Source: Planctomycetaceae bacterium (lineage in GTDB: Bacteria; Planctomycetota; Planctomycetia; Pirellulales; UBA1268). From it: DNA of 5,114 nt. Location: the NCBI GenBank assembly GCA_005789975.1, contig SXWC01000102.1, positions 1 to 5,114 on the forward strand, in the 5' to 3' direction. The notes under the pieces are model-generated. The model worked only from the letters and a program-made list of their open reading frames with translations. It was not told the DNA's origin and did not search any database. Of the stretch, positions 1-5,114 are shown piece after piece; the stretch's first letter is position 1; every line of letters begins with the position of its first letter. Both the position numbers and the translations under genes were made by a program.

Positions 1-335
1 CCGTCCTCCTTGAGCGAGCCGTCCATCATCACGCTCGTGAAACCATGGTCGATCGCGCTCTGGCAGGTGGCCGGCGAGTTGCCGTGGTCCTGGTGCATGG
101 CGATCGGGATCGTGGGATAGAGTTCGGCGGCGGCGAGCATCAGATGCCGCAGGTAGTTGTCCTGGCTGTAGCTCCGGGCGCCCCGCGAGGCCTGCACGAT
201 CACGGGCGAATCGGTCTCTTTCGCCGCCTCCATGATCGACTGGATCTGCTCCATGTTGTTGACGTTGAAGGCCGCGAGGCCGTAGCCGTTCTCGGCGGCG
301 TGGTCGAGCAGGATCCGCAGGGGAACGAGGGGCAT
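1..335 (-). CDS. fba: Class II fructose-bisphosphate aldolase, N-terminal part (gene cut by the left edge)
   Basis: This enzyme catalyses reversible cleavage of fructose 1,6-bisphosphate into dihydroxyacetone phosphate and glyceraldehyde 3-phosphate in cytoplasmic glycolysis/gluconeogenesis (and the Calvin cycle in autotrophs). The 111 visible codons start [14 protein letters not shown] and contain the family's A-F-N-V-N-N segment (residues 22-27). They also contain the active-site H-Q-D-H at 81-84, where D83 corresponds to the catalytic acid/base and H84 to a zinc ligand. The V-M-M-D-G-S strand lies at 102-107. The [12 protein letters not shown] block and overall pattern resemble the Calvin-cycle (CbbA-like) subtype, whose full length is roughly 340-350 residues, so about two thirds is missing. 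The start is well supported by a GGAGAG site six bases upstream. The gene is transcribed divergently from the DUF454 gene. The family assignment is firm; the subtype is inferred by eye. Confidence 0.95.
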   Translation of the reverse strand, partial: MPLVPLRILLDHAAENGYGLAAFNVNNMEQIQSIMEAAKETDSPVIVQASRGARSYSQDNYLRHLMLAAAELYPTIPIAMHQDHGNSPATCQSAIDHGFTSVMMDGSLKED

Positions 336-341
336 GGGGGT

Positions 342-347
342 CTCTCC
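342..347 (-). promoter_or_regulatory. Ribosome-binding site of the aldolase gene
   Basis: On the minus strand this reads GGAGAG, six bases before the ATG at 335. It is a good Shine-Dalgarno match and fixes the aldolase start. Confidence 0.7.
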
Positions 348-390
348 AAGGGCGGCTGAGGCCGGGTTCGCCGGGGGGATGTCGGCGACG

Positions 391-396
391 ATCATA
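391..396 (-). promoter_or_regulatory. Possible -10 element for the aldolase gene
   Basis: The minus strand reads TATGAT, five of six matches to the sigma-70 -10 consensus, about 55 bases before the aldolase start. This is an AT-rich patch in an otherwise very GC-rich gap. I see no convincing -35 hexamer at 16-18 bases, so the call rests on position and the hexamer alone. Confidence 0.3.
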
Positions 397-411
397 CGGC
401 AAACATGCGCG

Positions 412-420
412 TGGTAGAAT
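412..420 (+). promoter_or_regulatory. Possible extended -10 promoter for the DUF454/ATPase pair
   Basis: TGGTAGAAT matches the extended -10 form (TG, one base, then a hexamer with five of six matches to TATAAT). No good -35 is visible, which is usual for extended -10 promoters. It predicts a transcript starting near 427, which excludes the ATG at 405 and favours the ATG at 459 as the real start of the next gene. It lies back to back with the candidate aldolase promoter, so the two may share regulation. Confidence 0.4.
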
Positions 421-458
421 CCCCGCAGTTGCCTGACAGACTCGGGAAGCCCCGCTTC

Positions 459-884
459 ATGGACCTCCGCCCCGTCACCGACCCGCTCCGCGGGTTTCTC
501 TACGTGAGCGGCGGCTGGATCTGCCTCGGACTGGCCGTGCTCGGTGCGGTGCTGCCCCTGCTGCCGACGACGCCGTTCGTCCTCCTGGCGAGCTGGTGTT
601 TCTACCGCGGTTCTCCCCGGATCCACGCCTGGCTCCATCGCTCGAGGATCTTCGGACCGACGCTCGACGACTGGCAGCATTACCACGGCATCCGCCGCAG
701 CCTGAAGCATCGTGCCGTCGTGATGGTGCTGGCGGTGGTGACCTTGAGCCTGCTGCTCAACAGCCTCCACTGGACGATCCGCTACGTGTTCTTCGCCGCG
801 GTGGCGACCGGTCTGTATGTGATCTGGTCCGTGCCCACGCTGCCCGACGATGTCCCCCAGGCCCCCCGAACGCTCCCCGAGTGA
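459..884 (+). CDS. YbaN/DUF454 family small inner-membrane protein
   Basis: This is a 141-residue hydrophobic protein of the YbaN (DUF454) family, found widely in bacteria with no well-established biochemical function. The diagnostic part is the first hydrophobic stretch (about residues 11-35), which runs into L-P-L-L-P-T-T-P-F at 32-40. A Cys-Phe-Tyr-Arg-Gly-Ser-Pro-Arg turn and an amphipathic H-x-W-L-H segment follow at about 47-60, then I-F-G-P-x-L-x-D-W at 64-72. Two more membrane segments lie near 85-101 and 107-124, and the tail is proline-rich. An in-frame ATG at 405 would add 18 residues, but it lacks a ribosome-binding site and lies upstream of the predicted transcription start. The ATG at 459 has GGGAAG nine bases before it and gives the usual family length. 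The ATPase gene follows at once, so the two are probably cotranscribed. Family call is confident; the start is fairly so. Confidence 0.85.
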   Translation: MDLRPVTDPLRGFLYVSGGWICLGLAVLGAVLPLLPTTPFVLLASWCFYRGSPRIHAWLHRSRIFGPTLDDWQHYHGIRRSLKHRAVVMVLAVVTLSLLLNSLHWTIRYVFFAAVATGLYVIWSVPTLPDDVPQAPRTLPE

Positions 885-915
885 CCGTCGCCGTCAGCGC
901 GACGCTTTCGCCACC

Positions 916-2700
916 ATGAAGACCGACACGGCCGCCATCACCGGAACACTCACGATCGGCGACCAGTGGAATGCGATCACGATCATCGCCCACTCGCAGA
1001 CGCATCCGCTCAAGGCGATCTGTGAACTGACCGAAAACGCCATCGATGCCGGGGCGACGCGTGTCCGGATCGCCCGGCGCCGCGCCCAGGGCAGCCTGTT
1101 CCTCGAGGTCGAGGACGACGGCCGCGGCGTGGCCAGCGACGCCTCGGGGGCCGCCGATTTCGAGCGAATCGCCACCCATCTCTGCGATTCCATGAAGCGA
1201 CAGCTCCAGGGCGCCCAGCGACAGGGAGTGCATGGCGAGTTCGGGATCGGCCTGCTCAGCTTCTGGAGCCTCGGCGAGGAGCTGCGCATGACGTCGGGAG
1301 GTGGCCCGGGCCCCCTGCGCGAACTCCATCTCGTCCGCGGCGAGCGTGAATACACCATCCGGCCCGCACGCGGCCGGCTCGCGATTCGCGGCACCCGGGT
1401 GACGGTCGGCCCGCTGCTGGAGGGCACGAAGAATCTCGTCACCGGCGAGAAGATCGCCCGCTATCTCTCGGCTGAACTCCGCGACCGGATCCGGCGCACG
1501 GGCGTGACGATCGACGTCGTCGATACGGTGGCCCGACGGGAGATCCGCGTCGTGCCCCGCGAGTTTGACGGCGAACGGTTGGAGATCCCGCGGCGGTATC
1601 CGACACCGCTGGGCGACGTGAGCGTCGAGATCTACCGCCGCGGGGACGAGGCCACGGGCGGCGGCGGAATCGCGATCTGCAAGGACGGCACCCGCGTGCT
1701 TGCCGACATCGCCGAGCTCCTCCCCTTCCAGCGCGCCCCATGGACCGACCGTCGCCTCGAGGGACTCGTCGATTTCGACGCCCTGGCGGTCGCCCCCGGC
1801 ACCCGTTCGGGCATCGTGATCGATGCGGCTTTCGAGGCGCTGGCGGCTGCCGCGCCGGCGATCGAGGCCGACATCCTCATGGCGGTCACCTCCCGCGAGC
1901 AGGCGGAGGCCGAGCGTGCCAGTCGTCAGCTTCTCAAGCAGGTCCACAAGGCGTTCGCCTCGGCGCTCGCCGACCTACCAGCCGAGGATTACCTCTTCTT
2001 CGACATCCCCAAGCACGACCTTGTAATCCAGCAGCATGAGGGCCCGCCGAGCGACGGAGGAGTCCCCGGGGGCCAACCGGCGCGACCCCGGCCGCCGGTT
2101 GCCGAGCCTGCACCACGGCTGTTTGCGGCCGACCCCGGGCCGTTGGCGACCGTGCGGATTTCTCCACGTCATCCCCGGCGGCCGCCCGGCGGATCGTGCC
2201 TGTTCACCGCCGTCGCCCGCGATGCGCAGGGGCTCGAGATTCCCGGAGGCGTGAAGGGGGCCTGGCGGATCGTCTCCGGTTCGGGAGCGATCGCGGTCGA
2301 TGGCCTCTCCTGCCGCGTGGCCTCTTCCGACCTCGGGCTCGTCACCGTCGAGGTGACGGCGCGGCAGGGCGACGTCGAGGTGAGCGACCGGGTGGACCTC
2401 AAATTCATGGTCGATCCCGGCGGCGAAGGCCCGGGTGGCCGCGGCCTGCCCGGCTACCGTCTGGAGCCGGAACCCGGCCAGCCCTGGCGATCGCGGTACG
2501 ACGCGACGGGCAACGAGATCGTGATCAACTCCGCCCACCGCGACTTCCTCGCCAGCCGCACGGCCGGGGCGAGGCATCGCCGCTACATCGGCAAGCTCTA
2601 CGCGAAGGAGGTCGTGCTCACGAACTTTCCGCACGAGTCGCCCGCCGAGGTGATGGAGCGGCTGATCGAGGTCACGCTCCGCACCGAGGACGCGCTGTAG
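916..2700 (+). CDS. GHKL-type ATPase (MutL/HSP90-like) with an Ig-like domain
   Basis: This 594-residue predicted cytoplasmic protein has no signal peptide or membrane segment. Its N-terminus carries the Bergerat ATP-binding fold. The N box E-L-T-E-N-A-I-D-A-G-A at 37-47 closely resembles MutL, with E37 as likely general base and N41 as Mg ligand. The G1 motif is D67-x-G-x-G, and the glycine lid H-G-E-F-G-I-G-L-L-S at 106-115 is more HSP90-like. G-T-R-V-T-V at 159-164 leads into a probable S5-like transducer region (to about 320). A charged helix follows at about 323-353, then a Pro/Gly-rich linker (about 376-408). An Ig-like beta domain spans roughly 409-499, and the conserved-looking tail includes N-E-I-V-I-N-S-A-H-R-D-F-L and Y-I-G-K-L-Y-A-K-E. 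An alternative ATG at 850 adds 22 Arg/Ser/Pro-rich residues overlapping the DUF454 gene; neither start has a clear ribosome-binding site, and 916 is chosen because the fold begins just after it. The biological role is unknown. ATP binding is well supported; any DNA-related or defence role is conjecture. Confidence 0.85.
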   Translation: MKTDTAAITGTLTIGDQWNAITIIAHSQTHPLKAICELTENAIDAGATRVRIARRRAQGSLFLEVEDDGRGVASDASGAADFERIATHLCDSMKRQLQGAQRQGVHGEFGIGLLSFWSLGEELRMTSGGGPGPLRELHLVRGEREYTIRPARGRLAIRGTRVTVGPLLEGTKNLVTGEKIARYLSAELRDRIRRTGVTIDVVDTVARREIRVVPREFDGERLEIPRRYPTPLGDVSVEIYRRGDEATGGGGIAICKDGTRVLADIAELLPFQRAPWTDRRLEGLVDFDALAVAPGTRSGIVIDAAFEALAAAAPAIEADILMAVTSREQAEAERASRQLLKQVHKAFASALADLPAEDYLFFDIPKHDLVIQQHEGPPSDGGVPGGQPARPRPPVAEPAPRLFAADPGPLATVRISPRHPRRPPGGSCLFTAVARDAQGLEIPGGVKGAWRIVSGSGAIAVDGLSCRVASSDLGLVTVEVTARQGDVEVSDRVDLKFMVDPGGEGPGGRGLPGYRLEPEPGQPWRSRYDATGNEIVINSAHRDFLASRTAGARHRRYIGKLYAKEVVLTNFPHESPAEVMERLIEVTLRTEDAL

Positions 2701-2701
2701 A

Positions 2702-2717
2702 CCGGGAGCCCGCCCGG
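2702..2717. terminator. Possible small bidirectional hairpin at a convergent junction
   Basis: CCGGG and CCCGG form a 5-bp stem with a 6-base loop, filling most of the 19-bp gap between the ATPase stop and the transporter stop. No clear T-run follows on either strand. It may slow converging transcription, but the stem is short and this composition yields such stems by chance. Confidence 0.3.
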
Positions 2718-2719
2718 AA

Positions 2720-4201
2720 TCAATGCTCGAGCGGGGCGTCGGGCTCGGGAAGCCACTCCGTGAGGATCACGCCGATGAGGGCATAGACCCCCGCGACCGC
2801 GGCACCGGCCACCGCGATCCTCACCGGATCGGGGGGCGTGGCCGCGGAGAACGTCAGCGTGAGCCACGCGGCGGCGGTGCCGAGCACGCGGCCGCCGATG
2901 TTGGCCGCAAAGCTCTCTCCCGTGCCGCGGAGATGCGTGGGGAACACGAGCGGAATGTAGTTGCCCCAGAAGCTGAACTGCGCGACCGTGAGCAGTCCCG
3001 CCACGAAGATGCCCGCCTTGATCCAGGGAAGCGATTCGACGTTGGAGAGCTGCGTCGAGATCCAGAGGAAGAGGGCAGGCACGACGACGAGCGCCGGAAT
3101 CTGAAAGAGCCGCAGCAGCCGTCGGCGACCGATGATCCGCAACGCCGCGAAGGCGAGCAGCACCCGGCCCACCAGACCGCCGATCTCCTGGTAGATCGTG
3201 ACGGTGGCCACCGCCTCATCGGTGGCATTGCCGGCGACCGCCTTGAGCTTGCCCGGAGCGGGTGCGGGCATCCCGGCCCGCGCGGCACCGGCAACCGCCC
3301 CGTCACGGGCCGCCTCCGCGGCGGCGAGGATCGCGGCGTGCCCCTTCGGCCCGCCGAGAATCTGTGGCAGCTGCTGGATCGCGCCGAAGGCGATGCCGTA
3401 ACTGGCGGCAAAGACGAGCGTGGTCACGACGGTGGTCCGCACGAGCGCCGGGCTGAAGAGTTCGCGGAGGCTCGGACGCCTGAGCGTTCCAGACCGCTTC
3501 TTCTCGGCCCAGACGGGGCTCTCGGGCAGGAACGGCCGGATGAGGATCAGCGGCACCGCGGGGATCACTCCGGAAATGAGCGTGTATCGCCAGGCCTCGT
3601 GGCCGCCTTGGATCGCCGGTAGGAAGTCCGCGAACCGGGCGGCGAGCACCGTGGCCGAGCCCACCAGGAGCCCGCCGAGCGACGAGAATGCCTGCGTCCA
3701 GCCGAGCACCCGCTCCCGCTGCTCGCGGTTCGGAAAAAGTTCGGCGAGCCAGGCGACCGCCGCGACGAACTCCACGCAGACGCCGATGAAGACGAGGCAG
3801 CGGAAGAAGAGCAGTTGCGGCAGCGACGTGGCGAAACCGGCGGCGAGCGCCGCGAAGGCATAGAGCAGGATGCTGAAGGTGAGCACCCGGCGGCGGCCCA
3901 GGAGGTCGGTGAGGTAGCCGCCCAGCAGGCCGAAGACGCCCCCGGCGAGTGCCGGTAGGAAGAAGAGCGCCCGCGCCCACTTCGTGTATTCGGGTGACCC
4001 CGGCACCAGCAGGGGCAACCCTTCCGACGTCATGCCCCCCAGGGCGGCGAGGGCTGGCTTGATCACCAGCGGCAGCATGAGCAGTTCGTAGATGTCAAAT
4101 GCGAAACCGATCGCGGCGATTCCGCATACCAGCCAGCCGGTGAGCGTGAGCCGGCCTGAGGCGGTCATGCCGGACGTGGAATCACCCCTGGTGGCGTGCA
4201 T
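2720..4201 (-). CDS. Major facilitator superfamily transporter (sugar/organic-acid porter type)
   Basis: This 493-residue polytopic inner-membrane permease should move a small solute by proton- or solute-coupled transport; the substrate cannot be told from sequence. The first membrane helix carries G-F-A-F-D-I-Y-E-L-L (32-41), as in sugar and aromatic-acid/sialate-type porters. Motif A between helices 2 and 3 is G-G-Y-L-T-D-L-L-G-R-R-R (94-105). The helix 6 end has L-P-E-S-P-V-W (225-231), and its half-repeat counterpart is R-I-I-G-R-R-R (355-361). F-P-T-H-L-R-G-T-G-E-S-F at 420-431 is the typical sequence before helix 11. About twelve helices can be traced. A loop rich in Ala, Gly and Pro (about 283-333) lies between helices 7 and 8 and is longer than usual. 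The start at 4201 is favoured over an internal ATG at 4168 because GGAGGGG lies eight bases upstream. The gene converges with the ATPase gene. Confidence 0.92.
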   Translation of the reverse strand: MHATRGDSTSGMTASGRLTLTGWLVCGIAAIGFAFDIYELLMLPLVIKPALAALGGMTSEGLPLLVPGSPEYTKWARALFFLPALAGGVFGLLGGYLTDLLGRRRVLTFSILLYAFAALAAGFATSLPQLLFFRCLVFIGVCVEFVAAVAWLAELFPNREQRERVLGWTQAFSSLGGLLVGSATVLAARFADFLPAIQGGHEAWRYTLISGVIPAVPLILIRPFLPESPVWAEKKRSGTLRRPSLRELFSPALVRTTVVTTLVFAASYGIAFGAIQQLPQILGGPKGHAAILAAAEAARDGAVAGAARAGMPAPAPGKLKAVAGNATDEAVATVTIYQEIGGLVGRVLLAFAALRIIGRRRLLRLFQIPALVVVPALFLWISTQLSNVESLPWIKAGIFVAGLLTVAQFSFWGNYIPLVFPTHLRGTGESFAANIGGRVLGTAAAWLTLTFSAATPPDPVRIAVAGAAVAGVYALIGVILTEWLPEPDAPLEH

Positions 4202-4209
4202 GCGCGAAT

Positions 4210-4216
4210 CCCCTCC
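4210..4216 (-). promoter_or_regulatory. Ribosome-binding site of the transporter gene
   Basis: The minus strand reads GGAGGGG eight bases before the ATG at 4201. It is the strongest Shine-Dalgarno match in the window and decides the transporter start. Confidence 0.75.
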
Positions 4217-4236
4217 GCCGGAAAAGGAACGACGGT

Positions 4237-4263
4237 GCCGGTCAGGCTGAAGAGCCTACCGGC
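4237..4263 (-). terminator. Strong hairpin between lipoprotein and transporter genes, probable terminator
   Basis: Arms GCCGGT-c-AGGCT and AGCCT-ACCGGC pair over 11 bp with one bulged base and a 4-base loop. On the minus strand it begins about 60 bases after the lipoprotein stop. It is followed, after about seven bases, by a pyrimidine run containing TTCCTTTTCC. This suggests a Rho-independent terminator with a weak, displaced T-run. It also sits about 35 bases upstream of the transporter start, so it could instead be a leader structure acting on that gene. The structure is clear; the function is inferred. Confidence 0.55.
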
Positions 4264-4322
4264 AGGTCCTCGCCAAGCCCAACGCCGTCAGGCGCGGGAC
4301 TGTTCGCTCGTCGCATCCCGCG

Positions 4323-4784
4323 CTACTGCGGGCCGATCGACGGCGGGCACTTGGCGAGGAAGTCGCGGGGGCCGCGGGTCGTGTAATACGGATAGGCCAC
4401 GGCGCCGGTCGGCGGGCCGGCAGGCTGCACGGCACCGTAATCGGAGCCGGCGAGGGCCGCCTTCTCCTCGGGCGAGAGGTGGTGCTTCGCAAGGCCGCCG
4501 TAGCGACCGACATGCCGCGGGTGACAGGCGCCACCTTCACACTCCTGACAGGCCCCGCTCGGGCAGTTGCCCTCAGGGCACCCCTGCGGACCGCACTGGC
4601 CGTCCTGACACATGCCATCCTGACACATGCCGTCCTGGCACGGACCGCCGGCCTGGTTGGCGTGATGACCATGAGGACCATCGGTGTTGAGCAGAAAGAG
4701 CCGGTCGATGATCGAGCAGCCGCTCGAGGTGGCGATCACGGCGGCGACGACGAGCAGGCCGAGGGCGTGAGGCAGCGATTTCAT
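4323..4784 (-). CDS. Small Cys-rich lipoprotein with a five-residue cysteine repeat (planctomycete type)
   Basis: This 153-residue protein has no function I recognise. It starts M-K-S-L-P-H-A-L followed by a hydrophobic segment (8-19) and S-S-G-C at 20-23, an imperfect but plausible lipobox, so C23 is probably lipidated and the protein exported. Residues 36-44 are Gly/His-rich. Cysteines at 49, 54, 59, 64, 69, 74 and 79 are exactly five residues apart, the first three within Q-D-G-M/Q repeats, and more cysteines follow at 82 and 87. Such spacing could support disulfides or metal binding, which is conjecture. L-S-P-E-E-K-A-A-L lies at 103-111, and the C-terminus carries Y-P-Y-Y-T-T-R-G-P-R-D-F-L (131-143) and P-P-S-I-G-P, a block I recall from Pirellulales hypothetical proteins. 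An upstream in-frame ATG at 4826 would place 14 polar residues before the signal peptide, so 4784 is preferred; its ribosome-binding site (GGGAA) is weak. It follows fabF on the same strand after 153 bases. Confidence 0.8.
   Translation of the reverse strand: MKSLPHALGLLVVAAVIATSSGCSIIDRLFLLNTDGPHGHHANQAGGPCQDGMCQDGMCQDGQCGPQGCPEGNCPSGACQECEGGACHPRHVGRYGGLAKHHLSPEEKAALAGSDYGAVQPAGPPTGAVAYPYYTTRGPRDFLAKCPPSIGPQ
4587..4646 (-). repeat. 15-bp tandem repeat encoding the cysteine pentapeptides
   Basis: About four 15-bp units lie in frame inside the lipoprotein gene. The units at 4602-4616 and 4617-4631 differ at only one base, and the flanking units at 4632-4646 and 4587-4601 are more diverged. 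Each encodes one five-residue, single-cysteine unit. Near-identity of adjacent copies points to recent duplication by slippage, so copy number may vary between strains. Confidence 0.7.
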
Positions 4785-4937
4785 GGGCGGGGTTCCCGAT
4801 GGGCGGAGGGAGCGCCGCCGGCACATCGCCGCAGGCCACTCGTCCGCGTTTCACCGGTGGTATCGGTCGTGCCGGGCCCACGGGTTGAGCAAACCCTGCG
4901 GCCGGGAACGACGGCAGGATGGGCAAGGCGGGTCGCC
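4785..4937. other. Intergenic region between fabF and the lipoprotein gene
   Basis: This 153-base gap presumably holds the 3' end of the fabF transcript and the lipoprotein promoter. I find no convincing sigma-70 promoter on the minus strand. Visible structure is limited to the hairpin at 4872-4906 and a short palindrome, CACCGGTG, at 4852-4859. No small gene is supported. Confidence 0.5.
4872..4906 (-). terminator. Interrupted hairpin downstream of fabF, possible terminator
   Basis: The inner stem GGGTT/AACCC (5 bp, 5-base loop) is stacked on outer stems of 4 bp and 2 bp, separated by a 3x3 internal loop and a single mismatch. It begins about 31 bases after the fabF stop on the minus strand. 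No T-run follows, so it could terminate weakly, protect the mRNA 3' end, or be incidental. Confidence 0.35.

Positions 4938-5114
<177 letters not shown>

Noticed and set aside
45..359. 104-codon open frame on the plus strand opposite the aldolase gene
   Set aside because: The minus-strand aldolase is unmistakable (active-site H-Q-D-H), so this is a shadow frame.
405..458. Longer N-terminus for the DUF454 protein
   Set aside because: The added 18 residues are polar, the ATG at 405 has no ribosome-binding site, and it lies before the likely transcription start.
757..1947. 396-codon open frame on the minus strand opposite the ATPase gene
   Set aside because: It is antisense to a gene with clear GHKL motifs, its product is Arg/Gly/Asp-rich without recognisable motifs, and long antisense frames are common in GC-rich coding DNA.
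850..2700. ATPase as a bona fide MutL mismatch-repair protein or as a sensor histidine kinase
   Set aside because: The N box resembles MutL but the MutL C-terminal domain is not visible. For a kinase there is no H-box, membrane segment or sensor domain.
2723..3622. 299-codon open frame on the plus strand opposite the transporter gene
   Set aside because: The product is highly charged and Arg/Gly-rich with no domain, and it mirrors a clear transporter with membrane helices and motif A on the other strand.
4602..4646. Short tandem repeat as a possible CRISPR-like or regulatory array
   Set aside because: The units are directly adjacent 15-bp in-frame codon repeats without spacers, fully explained by the cysteine pentapeptides.
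4196..4690. 164-codon open frame on the plus strand opposite the lipoprotein gene
   Set aside because: It encodes an Arg-rich, structureless product, while the minus-strand protein has a signal peptide, regular cysteines and a known C-terminal block.

Overview
The window is a GC-rich bacterial chromosomal segment with tight gene packing and no mobile element, RNA gene or CRISPR array that I can see. It most likely comes from a planctomycete, probably order Pirellulales. The best clue is the small Cys-rich lipoprotein, whose C-terminal block (Y-P-Y-Y-T-T-R-G-P-R-D-F-L ... P-P-S-I-G-P) I recall from Pirellulales hypothetical proteins. The often weak ribosome-binding sites and high GC fit that assignment but do not prove it. 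The taxonomy is therefore an inference.

Layout, left to right. (1) The 5' part of a class II fructose-bisphosphate aldolase gene lies on the minus strand and runs off the left edge. (2) A short divergent promoter region follows. (3) A plus-strand pair comes next: a small YbaN/DUF454-type inner-membrane protein and a ~594-residue GHKL-fold ATPase with MutL/HSP90-like motifs, a bacterial Ig-like domain and a distinctive C-terminal tail. (4) A 19-bp convergent junction separates this pair from a minus-strand major facilitator superfamily transporter. (5) Further minus-strand genes are the Cys-repeat lipoprotein and, running off the right edge, the last 58 codons of a beta-ketoacyl-ACP synthase II (fabF). 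A strong hairpin lies in the gap between the transporter and the lipoprotein, and a weaker one between the lipoprotein and fabF.

The aldolase (central carbon metabolism) and FabF (fatty-acid elongation) are housekeeping genes. The transporter is a permease of unknown substrate. The least explained part is the plus-strand ATPase. It combines an ATP-dependent clamp-like N-terminus with an Ig-like domain in a protein that has no visible signal peptide or membrane segment. No restriction, nuclease or other defence partner lies next to it here, so a defence role is only a possibility. The second curiosity is the lipoprotein, in which seven cysteines are spaced exactly five residues apart. I see no complete multi-gene novel system. 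Both items are candidates for follow-up.
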